Assembly: GCA_018816345.1 (NCBI GenBank)
Contig: JAHIWG010000078.1
Coordinates: 1-60,542, forward strand
Origin: Spirochaetota bacterium
GTDB lineage: Bacteria; Spirochaetota; Spirochaetia; Treponematales; UBA12059
DNA length: 60,542 bases
Direction of reading: 5' to 3'
Shown here: one piece after another, positions 27,016-36,495 of the stretch
How positions within the stretch are numbered: position 1 is the first letter of the stretch
Layout: the number at the start of each line of letters is the position of its first letter
Program-made: the position numbers and the translations under genes
Notes under the pieces: generated by a model
Seen by the model: the letters and a program-made list of their open reading frames with translations, nothing else
What the model was told of the DNA's origin: nothing
Databases searched by the model: none

Positions 27016-29232
27016 CTAGACTACGAACCTGCCTATGACCTCGTCCATGGCGCGTATGCTCTCGCGGGTCGCCTCGGCGAGGTTGGATACCGATTGGGCC
27101 GCCTTGTTTATCTGCTCGGCGCCGGCGCCCATCTCGTCCATGCTCCCCCTTATAGTCGAGGTCGTGTCGAGGAGCGACGACATGCCTTCCCGGGCGCGCT
27201 GGGCGTCGATGGTCATGGCCTTGGCCCTGTCCCGCACCGACTCCGCGGAGGCGTTCATGTCCCGGAGCGCCTCGAGTATCTGCCTCGAGCCTTCGCGCTG
27301 CTCGGCCATCGCGTGATCCACCTGGCGGACGAGCTCGTCGGTCGCGTCGATGCTCGACGAGACCGTATTGAACGATTCCTCGGACTCGGCCGAGGCTATC
27401 ACGACCTCGGCTATCGTCGTCTTGATGCTGGATAGCTCCGCCCCTATGGTCCGCGACTGCTCCGACGAGGTCTCCGACAGGCGGCGTATCTCGTCCGCCA
27501 CGACGGAGAACCCCTTGCCCGCCTCGCCGGCGTGGGCGGCCTCGATCGCGGCGTTCATGGCCAGGAGGTTAGTCTGGCTGGCGATGCTGGCTATGACCTG
27601 GTTGGCCTCGAGCAGCAGTTCCGACTGGGAGGCTATGATGCCGACCTTGGCGACGACCGCTTCCTGCTTCTCCCTGCCCGCCACGGCGGTCTTCATCAGT
27701 TCCTCGAAGCGCTCGGCCATGTGCCCGATGGACGAGCTCACCGAGCCGATATTGCCTATCATCTGCTCTATCGACGCGGAGGCCTCGGATATGCCGGCCG
27801 CCTGCGTCTCCGTCAGCGAATCGAGGTCGGATATCGCCCCTACCACCGAGACGACGGAACTGGTGGCGACGCTGGTGCTCGACTCCTGATTGGCCGAGAG
27901 TCGCCGCACCCCTTCGATATTGGCCAGTATCTGGGCGGTCGCGCTGGCCGCCTCGTGGGAGCTGGTAGCCAGCTCCTCCCCTATGCCGCCCATGGAGCCC
28001 TGGGCGCCTTTGAGCGTCGCGATTATTCCGCGCAGCTTGCCTACGAAGGCGTTGAAGCCTTCCACGAGATCGCCTATCTCGTCGTTGCGCTTGAGCTCAA
28101 TGGTACGAGTCAGGTCCGCGTCGCCCTGGGCCAATTCGCCGAAGGCGACGGCCGTGCGCTCCAGCGGCTTTATGGCCCGACCGACGACGAGCCATAGGGC
28201 CGCGACGGAGAGAAGGAGCACGGCGCCGGCCATGGCGATGACGAGGATGATCAGCTTTCCTACCGCACGTAGCATCCCGTCTATCGGGGTCAGTACCCCT
28301 AGGCCCCAGTATCGGCCCGTGCCCCTTAGCGGCATCGGCACGACGACTATATGCGACAGCGTGCCGTCGGCTATCGAGTTCCTAATCTCCGTATGCATCC
28401 ACCCCTGGGTGTACGAGCCGATGAGCTGCCGGGTCGCCTCGTCGGTATCCCCCGCGTAGGGCTGGCCCACCGCCTCGGCGACGGGATGCGCGACGATCGT
28501 TCCCTTATCGCTTATGAGGAAAGCGTAGCCGAGGCCGAACGGCTTTATCGAGCCCACGAGCGCGCTGAGGGTATCCATCGATACGTCCACTCCCGCTACG
28601 CCGACGGCCTTGCCCTCGACGATGATAGGCGCGCAGTACGAGACGACCATGGTCGGCGTCCCGGCGATCTGGTAGACAGTCGGCTCGGTGACCGTGACCT
28701 TGCCCGTGGATAACGGCTCGGCATAGTAGGCCGACGAGGGGCCGCCCTCGTAATCGACGCATTCCTCCAGGATGAGCTCGCCGGAGAAGCGGTTCCAGTA
28801 CGGGACGAAGCGGCCGTCGGGGGCCATGCCTCGCGAATCGCCCCGCTTAGCCCCTTCGACGGCGAACGACTCGTCGTCGCCGTCGAAGGCCCCGGGCTCG
28901 AAGATGAACCAAGCGCCGCCGAAATGTGTATTCGTCTCCATATAATGATGGAGGAAATCAAGCGCCTGGGTCCTGTCGGCGCCTATGCTGCGTAACGACG
29001 AGACGACGGTGGCCAGCTGCTCGGCCGCGAAGATGCTGATATCCAGCTCTCCTTCGACCTCGGAGGCGTAGCCCTTGCCCGCGGTCTCCGAGGCCGCGTA
29101 GCTAGACGTCGATAATTCTTTCTTCACTAGGAAGGATAGCCCGGTAACCATGCCGACGAAACCGAGCGTCGTGATCCCGGCGATCCAAAGGATCATCGTA
29201 CCCCTGAAGCCTAACATTCTTTTTCGAGCCAC
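27016..29232 (-). CDS. Methyl-accepting chemotaxis protein with dCache sensor
   Basis: Chemoreceptor of 738 residues. TM1 is near residues 10-32, a dCache ligand-binding region follows ([33 protein letters not shown]), TM2 is near 330-352, then HAMP ([19 protein letters not shown]) and a signalling coiled coil with tip sequence [20 protein letters not shown]. No terminal pentapeptide. The start is GTG at 29232 with AGGGA 8 bases before it; an in-frame ATG five codons later is an alternative. It lies 55 bases after the alaX-like gene and may be cotranscribed with it. It ends tail to tail with the zinc-ribbon gene. Confidence 0.9.
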   Translation of the reverse strand: MARKRMLGFRGTMILWIAGITTLGFVGMVTGLSFLVKKELSTSSYAASETAGKGYASEVEGELDISIFAAEQLATVVSSLRSIGADRTQALDFLHHYMETNTHFGGAWFIFEPGAFDGDDESFAVEGAKRGDSRGMAPDGRFVPYWNRFSGELILEECVDYEGGPSSAYYAEPLSTGKVTVTEPTVYQIAGTPTMVVSYCAPIIVEGKAVGVAGVDVSMDTLSALVGSIKPFGLGYAFLISDKGTIVAHPVAEAVGQPYAGDTDEATRQLIGSYTQGWMHTEIRNSIADGTLSHIVVVPMPLRGTGRYWGLGVLTPIDGMLRAVGKLIILVIAMAGAVLLLSVAALWLVVGRAIKPLERTAVAFGELAQGDADLTRTIELKRNDEIGDLVEGFNAFVGKLRGIIATLKGAQGSMGGIGEELATSSHEAASATAQILANIEGVRRLSANQESSTSVATSSVVSVVGAISDLDSLTETQAAGISEASASIEQMIGNIGSVSSSIGHMAERFEELMKTAVAGREKQEAVVAKVGIIASQSELLLEANQVIASIASQTNLLAMNAAIEAAHAGEAGKGFSVVADEIRRLSETSSEQSRTIGAELSSIKTTIAEVVIASAESEESFNTVSSSIDATDELVRQVDHAMAEQREGSRQILEALRDMNASAESVRDRAKAMTIDAQRAREGMSSLLDTTSTIRGSMDEMGAGAEQINKAAQSVSNLAEATRESIRAMDEVIGRFVV

Positions 29233-29287
29233 TCTATGTTCCCTTCGATGCTATCTAATCAAAGTCTCGTTAACTCAGTAGCCGCTG

Positions 29288-30490
29288 TCAAGGCAGGCGG
29301 CAATCCGATAGGAACGCGTCCAAGGCGGCCGAGTCCGCGAAGGCCGCCTGGAAGAAGGTCCTGCCGCCGCCCCCCTTGCCGCCTCGAGCCTTGGCCGCGG
29401 GCCCGAAGAGGAGGTCGACGGGCTTGGCGCCCGCGTCGGGCTGAGGGGGCGAGCCTGCCGCTACCTTAAGCTCCGCCCGGCTCGCCGCCAGCGATACCCG
29501 ACCGAGCCTCGCGAGGGCGCGAACCAAGCCCGAGGCCGTCTCGAAGTCCCGGGCCTCGGCGAAGACGACCTCGCCCGGGGGCGTCGCGCCGTCGAGCGCG
29601 GAGGCCTCGTAACCCGCTATCGCGTCGCGGGCCTCCTCGAGGCTCCGATCGCCGTACCTGACCCTATCCTTGAGCGCGACGATAGCCCGGGGAAGCTCGT
29701 CCTCGGGCGCGCCGGCGGCCGCGGAACAGTCCCTGGCGAGGCCGGCCAGACGCCTATAGTCGGCGAAGGCCCGGCGGCCGGCTACGAAATAGACGCGGCA
29801 GCCCGACTTGTATTTCTCGACCTTGGTGACGCGGAACAGGCCGAGAGCGCCCGAGCTCTGCACGTGCGTACCGCAGCACGCGGAATACTCGAGCCCGTCT
29901 ATCTCCACGACGCGAAGCTGCCCGGTTCCGACGCTGGGCCGCTTGCGGAGCGGGAAGCCGGCGGGATCCTCGGGAGGGCACAGGTGCGTCACGACAGCGT
30001 AGTCGTCGGATACGATGCGCATCACCTCGTCCTCCACCGCATCGACGTCGGCGCGCTCCGGGGGGGCGCGGTCGATATCTATGGACGAGTAGCGCTCGCC
30101 CAGGTGGAACGACAGCGTCGTCGCGCCGAGCAGCCTCAGAATCACCGAGGAGAGCAGGTGCTGCGCGGTATGCTGCTCCGAGTGGTCCAGCCTACGCCGT
30201 AGGTCTACGCGGCAGCGTACGGACGCGCCCACCTCTACCCCGGCCTCCGCGAGCGAGGCCCGGGAGGCGACGACGACGTGCGCTACGTCGTCGCCTTCTT
30301 CTATCACCGACTCTACCGGGAGCCCGGCTATAGTCCCAAGGTCGCAGGGCTGGCCTCCGCCCTCCGGGTAGAAGATAGTACTATCTAGGACGAGGCTGAA
30401 CCGGCCGTCGCCGCCGTCGATCGCGCGAACGACCGCCGAATCGGCCTCCTCGGTTCCAGGCTCCTCGTAATACAGCTTAATTGTTGACAT
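29288..30490 (-). CDS. Alanyl-tRNA editing protein, AlaX type
   Basis: Free-standing editing domain of 400 residues, expected to hydrolyse mischarged Ser- or Gly-tRNA(Ala). Zinc and catalytic residues are present: HSEQHTAQH (HxxxH) and CCGTH (CxxxH). FYPEGGGQPCDLG is the glycine-rich motif of the AlaRS second domain. The extra C-terminal 150 residues end in a GGGRTFFQAAF segment like the AlaRS C-terminal DHHA1 domain, so it is a long AlaX form. The ATG at 30490 has no Shine-Dalgarno sequence; a promoter -10 box ends six bases before it. Confidence 0.88.
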   Translation of the reverse strand: MSTIKLYYEEPGTEEADSAVVRAIDGGDGRFSLVLDSTIFYPEGGGQPCDLGTIAGLPVESVIEEGDDVAHVVVASRASLAEAGVEVGASVRCRVDLRRRLDHSEQHTAQHLLSSVILRLLGATTLSFHLGERYSSIDIDRAPPERADVDAVEDEVMRIVSDDYAVVTHLCPPEDPAGFPLRKRPSVGTGQLRVVEIDGLEYSACCGTHVQSSGALGLFRVTKVEKYKSGCRVYFVAGRRAFADYRRLAGLARDCSAAAGAPEDELPRAIVALKDRVRYGDRSLEEARDAIAGYEASALDGATPPGEVVFAEARDFETASGLVRALARLGRVSLAASRAELKVAAGSPPQPDAGAKPVDLLFGPAAKARGGKGGGGRTFFQAAFADSAALDAFLSDCRLP

Positions 30491-30496
30491 GACAAG

Positions 30497-30525
30497 ATGA
30501 TATCACAAGCGAAAAGGGGCTACAA
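30497..30525 (-). promoter_or_regulatory. Promoter of the AlaX gene, start site at the ATG
   Basis: On the minus strand TTGTAG (30525-30520) and TATCAT (30502-30497) are 17 bases apart; the ATG at 30490 begins seven bases downstream of the -10 box. The promoter fits in the 39-base gap after the lipoprotein gene. It predicts a leaderless mRNA. Confidence 0.5.
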
Positions 30526-30529
30526 GCGC

Positions 30530-31936
30530 TCAGCGAAGGCCGAAGTAATGGCGCTCCAGGTAAGCGGCCCGGTCGGCGGCCTCGCGCCAGCGAGAGCTCC
30601 TGGGGTATTCGTTCTTCACCCGCGAATAGTACTCGTAGGCCTTCTTGACGTTCCTGAACGGCGTATCCTGCTCGTACGCGAGGCCGTAGAGATAGAAGAC
30701 CTCGTCGTTGCCGTACGGGTAGAGCGATAGGTAGCGATCGAGCGTTTGGATGGCGGATTGGACGCGCTTAGCCTCGAGCTCGGCCTTGGCCAAGGCGAGC
30801 AAAGACGCCGGATCGGCCGCGGCGGGCTCGCTCGCTGGTATCGCGGCGCCTACGGGAGCCGCGGCGCCGGAGGGAGCCGCGGGCGCGGCCGAGGCGGCTG
30901 GGTCCGTCGCCTTGACGGGAGCCGTCGCCACGGGCGAAGCCGCCGTCGGCGCCGTAGCTGCGGGCGGCGCGATAGGGGCGGCGGCGACTTGAGAGCCAGG
31001 CTTTTCGGAGACGACGACCCGTACGAGGCTAAGCTCTGTAGACCTATCTACCGGATTCTGCCTCTGGAAGCGCAGGACGTATTCGCCGACGCTCTCGGGA
31101 TCCAAGGCGAACACGGCCTGACTGCCCTCGAAGCGCCTCGTCTCGTAGCGGAGGCCTTCCTTGCCTTCCTCGTCGCCGAGGTATATCCACCCGGACCCGG
31201 GAAAGCGTAGCTCGAAGCGTTCGCCTCGGGCCGTCTCGACCCGAGTCTCGGCTACCGGCTGGGCCGGCGCGGCTATTACGGATCGGGCCGAGGACGCGGG
31301 CGCCGCCGGAAGAACGCCGGCCGGCTTGGCCGCTTCGGCGCTCGCTAACGGGGTCTCTGGGACGGCGGGCTTAGCATCAACCGGCTTAGCATCAACTGGC
31401 TTAGGCTCTACCGGCTTCGGGACGGCTAGCTTAGGGGCCGCCGGTTTTGGGATCGCGGCCTTAGGCGGCGCGGGGCTGGGAGCCGCGGGGTCCGGCTTGG
31501 CGACGGTCGGCGGAGCTACGGCGGGAGGCGCGGGCGGCGCGATCGAGGAAGATACCGGATCTGGAACCTTCGGTTCAGGAAGGGCTAGCGTCGGGGGCGC
31601 CGGCGTCGGGATGGTAGAGAGCACGGTGATATCGACCGGCGGGGCTAACGGCGAGGCAGGGGGTGGGATAGCGAGCGCCGGCTCCTCGAGGGTAACGGCC
31701 GCCTCGAGGGCCTCGGGCGGCGCGACTCGCATCGAGGCGTATACGGAGGCTGCTTCCGGGCTAGCGGCGGGCGATCCGGCCAAAGGCTCGGCGGCGACAG
31801 GACCGCCGGCGACCGGCTCCGCGGGAGGAGGCTCGGAGACGCACGAGAGCGCGACCATAGACAGGCAGGCTACGACGAATGCGCATCGGGCCGACCGAAA
31901 GAGGCTATCAATCGACTGCGCCGTATATAGCTTCAA
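30530..31936 (-). CDS. Pro/Ala-rich lipoprotein with C-terminal TPR-like region
   Basis: Unrecognised protein of 468 residues. A hydrophobic segment with a lipobox-like VALSC places Cys near residue 32. Residues about 33-215 are very rich in Pro, Ala, Val and Lys (including VEPKPVDAKPVDAKPAVPE), giving a long extended stalk. A beta-type domain at about 225-305 (RFELRFPGSGWIYLGDEEG) follows, then another Ala/Pro linker, and the end (about 380-468) has two TPR-like units (DRYLSLYPYGNDEVFYLYGL and the YYSRVKNEYPRSS stretch). The layout suggests an envelope protein that crosses or binds peptidoglycan. It overlaps the upstream gene by 29 bases. Confidence 0.75.
   Translation of the reverse strand: MKLYTAQSIDSLFRSARCAFVVACLSMVALSCVSEPPPAEPVAGGPVAAEPLAGSPAASPEAASVYASMRVAPPEALEAAVTLEEPALAIPPPASPLAPPVDITVLSTIPTPAPPTLALPEPKVPDPVSSSIAPPAPPAVAPPTVAKPDPAAPSPAPPKAAIPKPAAPKLAVPKPVEPKPVDAKPVDAKPAVPETPLASAEAAKPAGVLPAAPASSARSVIAAPAQPVAETRVETARGERFELRFPGSGWIYLGDEEGKEGLRYETRRFEGSQAVFALDPESVGEYVLRFQRQNPVDRSTELSLVRVVVSEKPGSQVAAAPIAPPAATAPTAASPVATAPVKATDPAASAAPAAPSGAAAPVGAAIPASEPAAADPASLLALAKAELEAKRVQSAIQTLDRYLSLYPYGNDEVFYLYGLAYEQDTPFRNVKKAYEYYSRVKNEYPRSSRWREAADRAAYLERHYFGLR
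31368..31420 (-). repeat. 15-bp in-frame repeat in the lipoprotein stalk
   Basis: Three to four imperfect copies of GGCTTAGCATCAACC (plus-strand reading; 31368-31382, 31383-31397, 31398-31412, then a partial) encode the VDAKP/VEPKP pentapeptides of the Pro-rich stalk. Confidence 0.8.
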
Positions 31937-32393
31937 GCTCTGCCTTCCTACGCCGTGTAAGCTCCGAGACGTCCACCGCGCCTATATCCGGGCGGAACGC
32001 GGCCGCCTCGGCCTCAGTATACCTCGGCTTGGGTTCGAGCGCCAGCGGATAGGGCCACTCGTCGGCCTCGGGTATCAGGAGCATCGCGGCGAGCTCGGGC
32101 CCTGACCGGGGGACTTCCGCCGCCGAGTAGGACGGCGCCTGAGTCCGGCCGCCGACCCGGGGGGAGCCAAGGCCCGAGTCGGCCCGGCGCTGGCGATAGC
32201 CAAGGCCCGCTATAAGGGCCCCGGCCGCTATAGCGACGGCGAGGGCGCCGAGGCCTATCGCGATGAAGCGAAGAGCTCTCCCGCCCACGAGCGACACTAA
32301 GCGACCGGACAGCGACGGGACTACCTTGCCGAGCCGGCCCGCGAGCCTGATGAGCCCGCTACGCGCCGAGACCAGGAAGGCGGGCGCCTTCAT
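31908..32393 (-). CDS. Small single-span membrane protein of unknown function
   Basis: Unrecognised protein of 161 residues. A basic N terminus (about 1-40) is followed by one membrane helix (about 42-65, FIAIGLGALAVAIAAGALIAG) and a polar C-terminal part, probably extracytoplasmic, with a proline-rich segment (PYPLALEPKPRYTEAE). Its ATG overlaps the smc stop (ATGA), so it is translationally coupled to smc, and it overlaps the downstream lipoprotein gene. Confidence 0.7.
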   Translation of the reverse strand: MKAPAFLVSARSGLIRLAGRLGKVVPSLSGRLVSLVGGRALRFIAIGLGALAVAIAAGALIAGLGYRQRRADSGLGSPRVGGRTQAPSYSAAEVPRSGPELAAMLLIPEADEWPYPLALEPKPRYTEAEAAAFRPDIGAVDVSELTRRRKAELEAIYGAVD

Positions 32394-35300
32394 GCGTCCT
32401 TCGTTTCCTCGACCGGGGTTCCCTCGGCGGGAACCGCCTCTATCGGAGTTTCCACGGCCGAGGATGCCTCTGGCGGCGCTTCCTCGGCGGAGGGTTCTTC
32501 TGCGATGGCTTCCTCCGCGGGAGCTCCATTCTCGGAGGCTCCATCCTCGGAGGCTTCCTCGGCGGGAGCTTCCTCCGCGGCGGCTTCTTCTCGCGGCGTT
32601 TCCTCGGCGGCGGGTTCCGCGGTAACGGCCCGGGGCTTGCGCTGCCTCTCGGGAGGAGCCTCCGTGAGCTCGCGGCCCTCCTCGTATTCCACGTCCTCGT
32701 CGTCGAAGTCCTCGCTCGGGGCGGGCATGGTAATAGGCTTGCCGTCGGATCGCTCCAGCCGGACCGCGATCACCTTGGTGACGCCCGACTCCTCCATCGT
32801 GACGCCGAGGAGGGCGTCGGCGCCGGTGACCGTCTTCTTATTGTGCGTGATGACGATGAACTGGCTCGTCCTGCCGAACTCGCGGAGCAGGTTGACGAAG
32901 CGTATGACGTTCTGCTCGTCTAGGGCCGCGTCGATCTCGTCGAGGAAGCAGAACGGCGATGGCCTGACCATGTAGGTGGCGAACAGGAGCGCGATGGCCG
33001 TGAGGCTCTTCTCCCCTCCCGACAAGAGCGATATGTTCTCCAGCTTCTTCCCGGGCGGCTGGGCGTATATCTCGATGCCCGACTCGAGGACGTGATCGGG
33101 GTCGATCAGCCTCAGCTCGCCGCGGCCGCCTCCGAACAAGCGCCTGAACATGTTATGGAAGTTCTTCTTGACGCGGTTGTACGTGGACAGGAACATCTCG
33201 GCGCTCTCGTCGCGTATCTCCTGCGTGATGCGTTTCAGGTCGTCGCGCGCCTTCTGCAGGTCCCCTAGCTGGGTGGAGAGGAACTCGTAGCGCTCCTTGA
33301 CCTCGGCGTACTCCTCGGGCGCCATCAGGTTCACCGAGCCTAGGTCCTTGAGCTTCTGCTTGCGCTCGGCGAGCCTGTCCCTAAGGTCCGAGGCCTGCGC
33401 GCGCAGCTCGTACATGCGCTCCTCGAACTCCAAGAGCTCGCGGCCGTACTGCTCGCGGAAGTTATCCTTGACGTTGCGTATCTCCGTCTCGGTCTGCGCG
33501 AGCCCCAGGTGCTGGCGCTCCAGTTCCGTCTGAAGGGAGCCGAGCTTGTCTATCTTCTTCTTGAGCTCCTCCTGGCGCTTGCCGAGGTCGGAGTTCTTTA
33601 TGGCGATGTCCTTCTCGAGGCGCTCGAGCTCCGATGTGAGCTCGCGGCCGCGCTTCTCGATGTCGGCTATCTCCTCGTCGATGGACGACAGGTCCTCCTC
33701 GGCCTCGGACAGCCTGCGGACCTCCATGCTCGTCTCGCTATCCAGCTCGCGGTAGTAGCCCTCCTGGCTGACTATCTCGCGCTTTATCATGCCGAGCTGC
33801 TCCTCGGCGGACTGCACCTGGGTCTGCATGCGTATCCGGTTGCCTCGGAGCTCCTCGAGCGTCTTCCGGTACTCGTCGATGCGGAGCGAAAGCTCCCGGT
33901 TCTCCTCGCGCAGGGCCGCGATGCGCTCGCGGCGCTCGGCGACGCCGTCCTTGAACGAGGCCATGAGGGCGTCGACGGCGCGCTTCTTCGTGATGATGCC
34001 CTCGGGGGACAGGAACTCGTCTATGAACGACGGGGTCGCCCGACGGTAGGTCTCGTAGCGCTCCTTGAGCTCCTTGGCGCGGTCGGCCGCCTCCGCCATC
34101 GCGGTCCTGGCGCTCTCGATCAGCGCCCTGGCCTCGGCCGCGCCGTAATCCTTGAGGGTAGCGAGGTCCTCCAGTATGGCCGCCTTGCCGGAGAGCCGCG
34201 CGATGATGCCGGCGATGAGGCTCTCGATGGCCTCCTCGGCGGCCTTGCGCTCGCTAGCCGAGTAGCCCGTCTCCTTGAGCCGCGCGTCCAGCTCGCTGAC
34301 GATGTCCTCGGTGATGGCGTCCAGCTCTGACTGGGCCGTCACCAGCTCCGATTCGAACGAGCCGATCTCCGATTCCGCCTTGGCTATGGCCGCGTCGTTG
34401 GCCTTGATGCGGTCCTCGGCGGAGCGGATCGACCCCTCGAAACCGACGATATTCTTCTCTATCTCGGCGATGCGACCCTTATGGCCGCGCAGGATCTCGT
34501 TCTTCTCGTCCTCGTCCTCGCGAAGGCCCTCGAGCTTCTCGGCGAGGGCCCGGAGCTTGAGCCGGGCCTGGTCGATCTTGGCCCGCGTCTCGGCGACGCG
34601 CTCCGACAGGAGCTTCCGCTCCTTCTCCTTGCCGACGCGCTCCACGGCGAGGCCGTAGACCGTCTTCTGAACCTCGATGAGCTTGGCCTCCATCGAGTTG
34701 ACGATATCCAGGTTCTCCTCGAGCGACACGTTGATGCCGTCTATCTGGCCCCGCAGCCCGTCGCGCTCGGCCGTCTTGGCGGCGATGTCGGTGTCGCGGC
34801 GTTCCTTCTCGTTGACGAAGCCTCGGAGGCGTAGCAGGTGCAGGTCCAGCTCGGCGTTGAAGACCTCGTCGCGGAGAGAGCGGTAGGCGAGCGTCTTCTC
34901 AGACTGGGCCTTGAGCGTGTCGTGGCTCCGCTTGACCTCTCCGAGTATGCCCTCGACCTGGCGCATGTTCTCCTCGGTGCGCTCGAGCTTCAGCTCGGCC
35001 TCGCGGGAACGCGCCTTGTGCTTCGTGATGCCGGCGGCCTCCTCGAAGAGATAGCGGCGCTCCTCGGGCTTGCTGGACAGGATCTGGTCTATGCGTCCCT
35101 GCTCCATCACCGAGTACGCGCTCTTCCCGATGCCCGTATCCCAGAACAGCTCCCGGAGCTCCTTGAGCTTGGCCGGCTGGTTGTTGATGAAATACTCGCT
35201 CTCCCCCGTACGGTACAGGCGGCGCTTTATAGCCACCTCGGGCACGTCGAGGAGGAGGACGCCCTTCTCGTTAGATATAGTGAGGGTGACCTCGGCTACG

Positions 35301-35527
35301 TTGAGAGCCTTCCTGGTCTCGGTGCCGTTGAAGATTATGTCTTCCATCGACTCGGCGCGCAGGGATCTCGCCGACTGCTCGCCTACCACCCATTTGATGG
35401 CGTCCACGACGTTCGACTTGCCGCATCCGTTAGGGCCGAGCAGCGCGGATATGCCCTCGGAGAAATCGACCCTGGCCCTGTCCGCGAAGCTCTTGAAACC
35501 GAATATCTCGAGGCTTTTCAGGAACAC
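32390..35527 (-). CDS. smc: Chromosome segregation SMC protein lacking a recognisable hinge
   Basis: Chromosome condensation ATPase of 1045 residues. The N-terminal head begins FLKSLEIFGFKSFADR and has Walker A GPNGCGKS near 32-39. The C-terminal head has signature LLSGGEKSLTAIALLFA near 830 and Walker B PFCFLDEIDAALDE near 860. Coiled coils occupy about 170-790. The middle, where SMCs carry a hinge of about 150 residues with conserved glycines, contains only helical sequence and a short break (PSFIDEFLSPEGIITKKR near 500). A Glu/Ala/Pro tail of about 110 residues follows the C-terminal head. The start is GTG with GAGGTG 7 bases upstream. Partner ScpA/ScpB genes are not in the window. Confidence 0.93.
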   Translation of the reverse strand: MFLKSLEIFGFKSFADRARVDFSEGISALLGPNGCGKSNVVDAIKWVVGEQSARSLRAESMEDIIFNGTETRKALNVAEVTLTISNEKGVLLLDVPEVAIKRRLYRTGESEYFINNQPAKLKELRELFWDTGIGKSAYSVMEQGRIDQILSSKPEERRYLFEEAAGITKHKARSREAELKLERTEENMRQVEGILGEVKRSHDTLKAQSEKTLAYRSLRDEVFNAELDLHLLRLRGFVNEKERRDTDIAAKTAERDGLRGQIDGINVSLEENLDIVNSMEAKLIEVQKTVYGLAVERVGKEKERKLLSERVAETRAKIDQARLKLRALAEKLEGLREDEDEKNEILRGHKGRIAEIEKNIVGFEGSIRSAEDRIKANDAAIAKAESEIGSFESELVTAQSELDAITEDIVSELDARLKETGYSASERKAAEEAIESLIAGIIARLSGKAAILEDLATLKDYGAAEARALIESARTAMAEAADRAKELKERYETYRRATPSFIDEFLSPEGIITKKRAVDALMASFKDGVAERRERIAALREENRELSLRIDEYRKTLEELRGNRIRMQTQVQSAEEQLGMIKREIVSQEGYYRELDSETSMEVRRLSEAEEDLSSIDEEIADIEKRGRELTSELERLEKDIAIKNSDLGKRQEELKKKIDKLGSLQTELERQHLGLAQTETEIRNVKDNFREQYGRELLEFEERMYELRAQASDLRDRLAERKQKLKDLGSVNLMAPEEYAEVKERYEFLSTQLGDLQKARDDLKRITQEIRDESAEMFLSTYNRVKKNFHNMFRRLFGGGRGELRLIDPDHVLESGIEIYAQPPGKKLENISLLSGGEKSLTAIALLFATYMVRPSPFCFLDEIDAALDEQNVIRFVNLLREFGRTSQFIVITHNKKTVTGADALLGVTMEESGVTKVIAVRLERSDGKPITMPAPSEDFDDEDVEYEEGRELTEAPPERQRKPRAVTAEPAAEETPREEAAAEEAPAEEASEDGASENGAPAEEAIAEEPSAEEAPPEASSAVETPIEAVPAEGTPVEETKDA

Positions 35528-35631
35528 GTGTACGCACCTCGTATAGCATGGATTTTATTGTGAATAGCTAGCAATCGTACCACGAATACCCCTCGCCGCG
35601 CAATGTTATGCCAAGTATACAAGGATCAGGC

Positions 35632-35791
35632 ACGGAGACACAGAGAAGATGGGTAAAACGAAATATAAGAATCGAACAACGGCGTCGACGAAAACCTTTT
35701 ATTGAGTATTTCTATTCGCCGAGCGAAGGATTAAAAAAAGGGTGCCCTCATTGGGCACCCTCCCTAATACTCATCTTCTCCGCGTCTCTGT
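35632..35791. repeat. Inverted-repeat-bounded intergenic element (MITE-like)
   Basis: Left arm 35632-35655 (ACGGAGACACAGAGAAGATG and GGTA) and right arm 35768-35791 are imperfect inverted copies, 17 of 20 core bases matching. Between them lie about 110 bases with a minus-strand terminator. The arm resembles CACGGAGACACAGAG-type intergenic repeats known from many bacterial genomes. It fills most of the gap 35528-35819, in which no gene is seen. Confidence 0.5.
35733..35761 (-). terminator. Terminator of the HTH-EIIA regulator gene
   Basis: Stem of nine pairs (AGGGTGCCC at 35739-35747 with GGGCACCCT at 35753-35761), five-base loop, and on the minus strand a run of seven T (35739-35733). A textbook rho-independent terminator for the gene ending at 35820; it lies inside the inverted-repeat element. 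Confidence 0.85.
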
Positions 35792-35819
35792 ATAGAATTC
35801 TTCGTCTTTCGAACTGTTC

Positions 35820-36476
35820 TCAGTCCTCGTCCTGGGCTATGAGGAGCTCGTAGGCGGCGGCGGGATCGGCTGCGGCCAGTATCCCGGCCCTGAGCTCATT
35901 CGACTTCAGCTTGGCGCTGAAGTACGAAAGGGTCTGCAGGTAGTAGGCGTGCTGGTTATAGGCGGCCGCGATCATGAACAGGAGCCTGACGGGCGCGTCG
36001 TCGAACGCGTTAAAATCCTGGATATCGCACTTGCTCACGCCGACGGCTACCACCAAGTCGGTCACGCTCGATAGGCGAACATGGGGTATGGCGATATTCC
36101 TGCCTATGGCCGTGCTCATGAGCTCTTCGCGGCGAAGGAGCTCCGTGACAAGCTCTTGCTTGCTCTTAATCTGGGGCGCGGCCCCGAGACGCTCGGCGAG
36201 CGCGACGAGCGCGTCCCTTTTACGGGGGTAGTCCAGGAACACGACCCGATCCGGCGAGAGGACGTTACGCATACGGACGGGATGCAGAGAAGAAATCGGC
36301 TTATTAGATGAAAGCCTCTCGTTTACCCAGCGTTCTATCTCGCTTTTTTTGAAACGCCACACGGTTCCGATCTTGCCGGCGGGGATCTCTCCCTTTTGGG
36401 CCCAATCGTAAACGGTACGCTCAGAAACGCGTAGGTACTTGGCCACTTCCTCAATTGTTAGGATGTCGTCATCCAT
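35820..36476 (-). CDS. Excisionase-type HTH fused to a PTS EIIA (PtsN-like) domain
   Basis: Protein of 218 residues from the chosen start. Residues about 3-55 are an excisionase/MerR-like helix-turn-helix (LTIEEVAKYLRVSERTVYDW, then a wing with GTVWRFKKSEIERWV). Residues about 75-215 are an EIIA fructose/nitrogen-type domain with the phosphorylatable His in GRNIAIPHVR. The combination suggests a DNA-binding regulator controlled by phosphorylation. The ATG at 36476 is preferred to the one at 36506 because GGGAG lies 7 bases upstream of it. A palindrome overlaps its predicted transcription start, so autoregulation is plausible. Confidence 0.88.
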   Translation of the reverse strand: MDDDILTIEEVAKYLRVSERTVYDWAQKGEIPAGKIGTVWRFKKSEIERWVNERLSSNKPISSLHPVRMRNVLSPDRVVFLDYPRKRDALVALAERLGAAPQIKSKQELVTELLRREELMSTAIGRNIAIPHVRLSSVTDLVVAVGVSKCDIQDFNAFDDAPVRLLFMIAAAYNQHAYYLQTLSYFSAKLKSNELRAGILAAADPAAAYELLIAQDED

Positions 36477-36495
36477 TGCGGCTCTCCCATACGGT

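Noticed and set aside
35608-35853. 81-codon open frame in the repeat element
   Set aside because: It runs through the terminator stem and inverted repeat and has no coding features.
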